The translations under genes were made by a program, and so were the position numbers. From Micromonosporaceae bacterium (GTDB lineage Bacteria; Actinomycetota; Actinomycetes; Mycobacteriales; Micromonosporaceae), in assembly GCA_019689695.1 (NCBI GenBank), contig JADGHA010000081.1:1-12110 (forward strand): 12,110 nucleotides of DNA, given 5' to 3'. The notes under the pieces were generated by a model. The model was not told the DNA's origin. It did not search any database and was given only the letters and a program-made list of their open reading frames with translations. Shown piece after piece: positions 11,727 to 12,110 of this stretch (within the stretch, counting starts at the first letter, position 1; the number at the start of each line of letters is the position of its first letter).

Positions 11727-11777
11727 ATGAGCGTCAGGACTTTCGAGTCTGTCCGACCACTGCTGGTGTCGTCATGA
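11727..11777 (+). CDS. Possible 16-aa leader peptide / upstream small ORF of the UbiA gene
   Basis: The ATG at 11727 opens a 16-codon frame reading MSVRTFESVRPLLVSS and ending in TGA at 11775. The TGA overlaps the ATG of the prenyltransferase (ATGA), the geometry of translational coupling. AGGGAC lies about 7 nt upstream of the ATG and could serve as a ribosome binding site, whereas the prenyltransferase ATG itself has no evident one. The peptide has no recognisable domain. It may be a coupling ORF; chance cannot be excluded at this length. Confidence 0.35.
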   Translation: MSVRTFESVRPLLVSS

Positions 11778-12110
11778 CCGCCACTATCGAGCACGGGGCG
11801 CCGCCCCGGTCGCAGACGACTCCCCGCGCCCTCGTCATCGGGCTGATCCGCGCCACACGTCCCCGGCAATGGGTCAAGAACGTACTGGTTGTGGCCGTGC
11901 CACTGGCCGCCGGTGAGATCCTGCGCGCGGACGTGGCCGGAGCGACCGCGATCGCCTTCGCCGCCTTCACCCTGACCTCGGCCGGCATCTACCTGATCAA
12001 TGATGCGCGGGACGTCGAGGAGGACCGGCACCACCCGACCAAGCGGTTCCGGCCCGTCGCCGCCGGTGTGGTGCCGGTACGGCTGGCCGTGGTGGTCGGC
12101 GGCTCCCTAG
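11774..12110 (+). CDS. ubiA: Decaprenyl-phosphate phosphoribosyltransferase (UbiA family), 5' part
   Basis: Partial: 112 codons, cut by the window end. After a short N-terminal tail come IRATRPRQWVKNVLVVAVPLAAG (25-47) and a hydrophobic helix (about 55-74). Then comes the prenyltransferase aspartate motif NDARDVEED (Asn76, Asp77, Asp80, Asp84; NDxxDxxxD) with HPTKRFRPVAAGVVP. This is very close in pattern to mycobacterial Rv3806c, which transfers phosphoribose from PRPP to decaprenyl phosphate as the first step towards the arabinose donor DPA for cell-wall arabinan. It is an integral membrane enzyme. The start at 11774 overlaps the stop of a 16-codon upstream ORF and lacks an obvious ribosome binding site of its own. 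Neighbouring DPA-pathway genes may lie beyond the window. Confidence 0.9.
   Translation, partial: MTATIEHGAPPRSQTTPRALVIGLIRATRPRQWVKNVLVVAVPLAAGEILRADVAGATAIAFAAFTLTSAGIYLINDARDVEEDRHHPTKRFRPVAAGVVPVRLAVVVGGSL

Noticed and set aside
11093..12034. 313-codon minus-strand frame spanning the LPMO end, terminator and prenyltransferase
   Set aside because: It crosses a strong terminator and is antisense to two clearly identified genes.

Overview
This 12.1 kb window is GC-rich DNA, almost certainly chromosomal, from an actinobacterium. A member of the Micromonosporaceae or a close relative fits best, though that family call is inference. Pointers are the GTG starts, the c-di-AMP riboswitch before a cell-wall hydrolase, the DUF6232 protein, the XRE-DUF5753/DUF397 genes, the CelS2-like cellulose-active LPMO, and the start of a decaprenyl-phosphate phosphoribosyltransferase (arabinan cell-wall synthesis). 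No rRNA, tRNA, transposase, phage gene or CRISPR array was seen.

Layout: (1) 47-1184, minus strand: a secreted NlpC/P60 endopeptidase behind a ydaO-type c-di-AMP riboswitch. (2) 1185-2129: a long intergenic region holding a 16-bp palindrome, two tandem 22-bp hairpin repeats and a 12-bp hairpin, then a DUF6232 membrane protein. (3) 2154-3709: an XRE/DUF5753 regulator divergent from two small DUF397 genes, which are separated by a terminator/attenuator-like structure. (4) 3706-5893, minus strand: a tightly overlapped three-gene operon of a PLP-dependent aromatic amino acid decarboxylase-like enzyme, a small two-helix membrane protein and a DUF3817 membrane protein. (5) 6011-6730: a membrane-anchored helix-hairpin-helix protein. 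(6) 6973-9623: a two-gene M16 metallopeptidase operon, one active and one inactive subunit. (7) 9700-10266, minus strand: a PEBP/YbhB-type lipoprotein. (8) 10488-11543: an AA10 LPMO with a CBM2, followed by a strong terminator. (9) 11774 to the end: the 5' part of a UbiA-family DPPR synthase, preceded by a 16-codon overlapping small ORF.

The genes are mostly separate transcription units with housekeeping, cell-envelope or secreted roles rather than one system. I saw no clear new defence or mobile system. The most notable signals are regulatory: the riboswitch, the tandem hairpins, the mutually exclusive hairpins between the DUF397 genes, a possible leader peptide before the prenyltransferase, stop-codon-containing tandem repeats at two gene ends, and a recurring TANNNT-6/7-nt-GTG arrangement that suggests leaderless transcripts for at least four genes.
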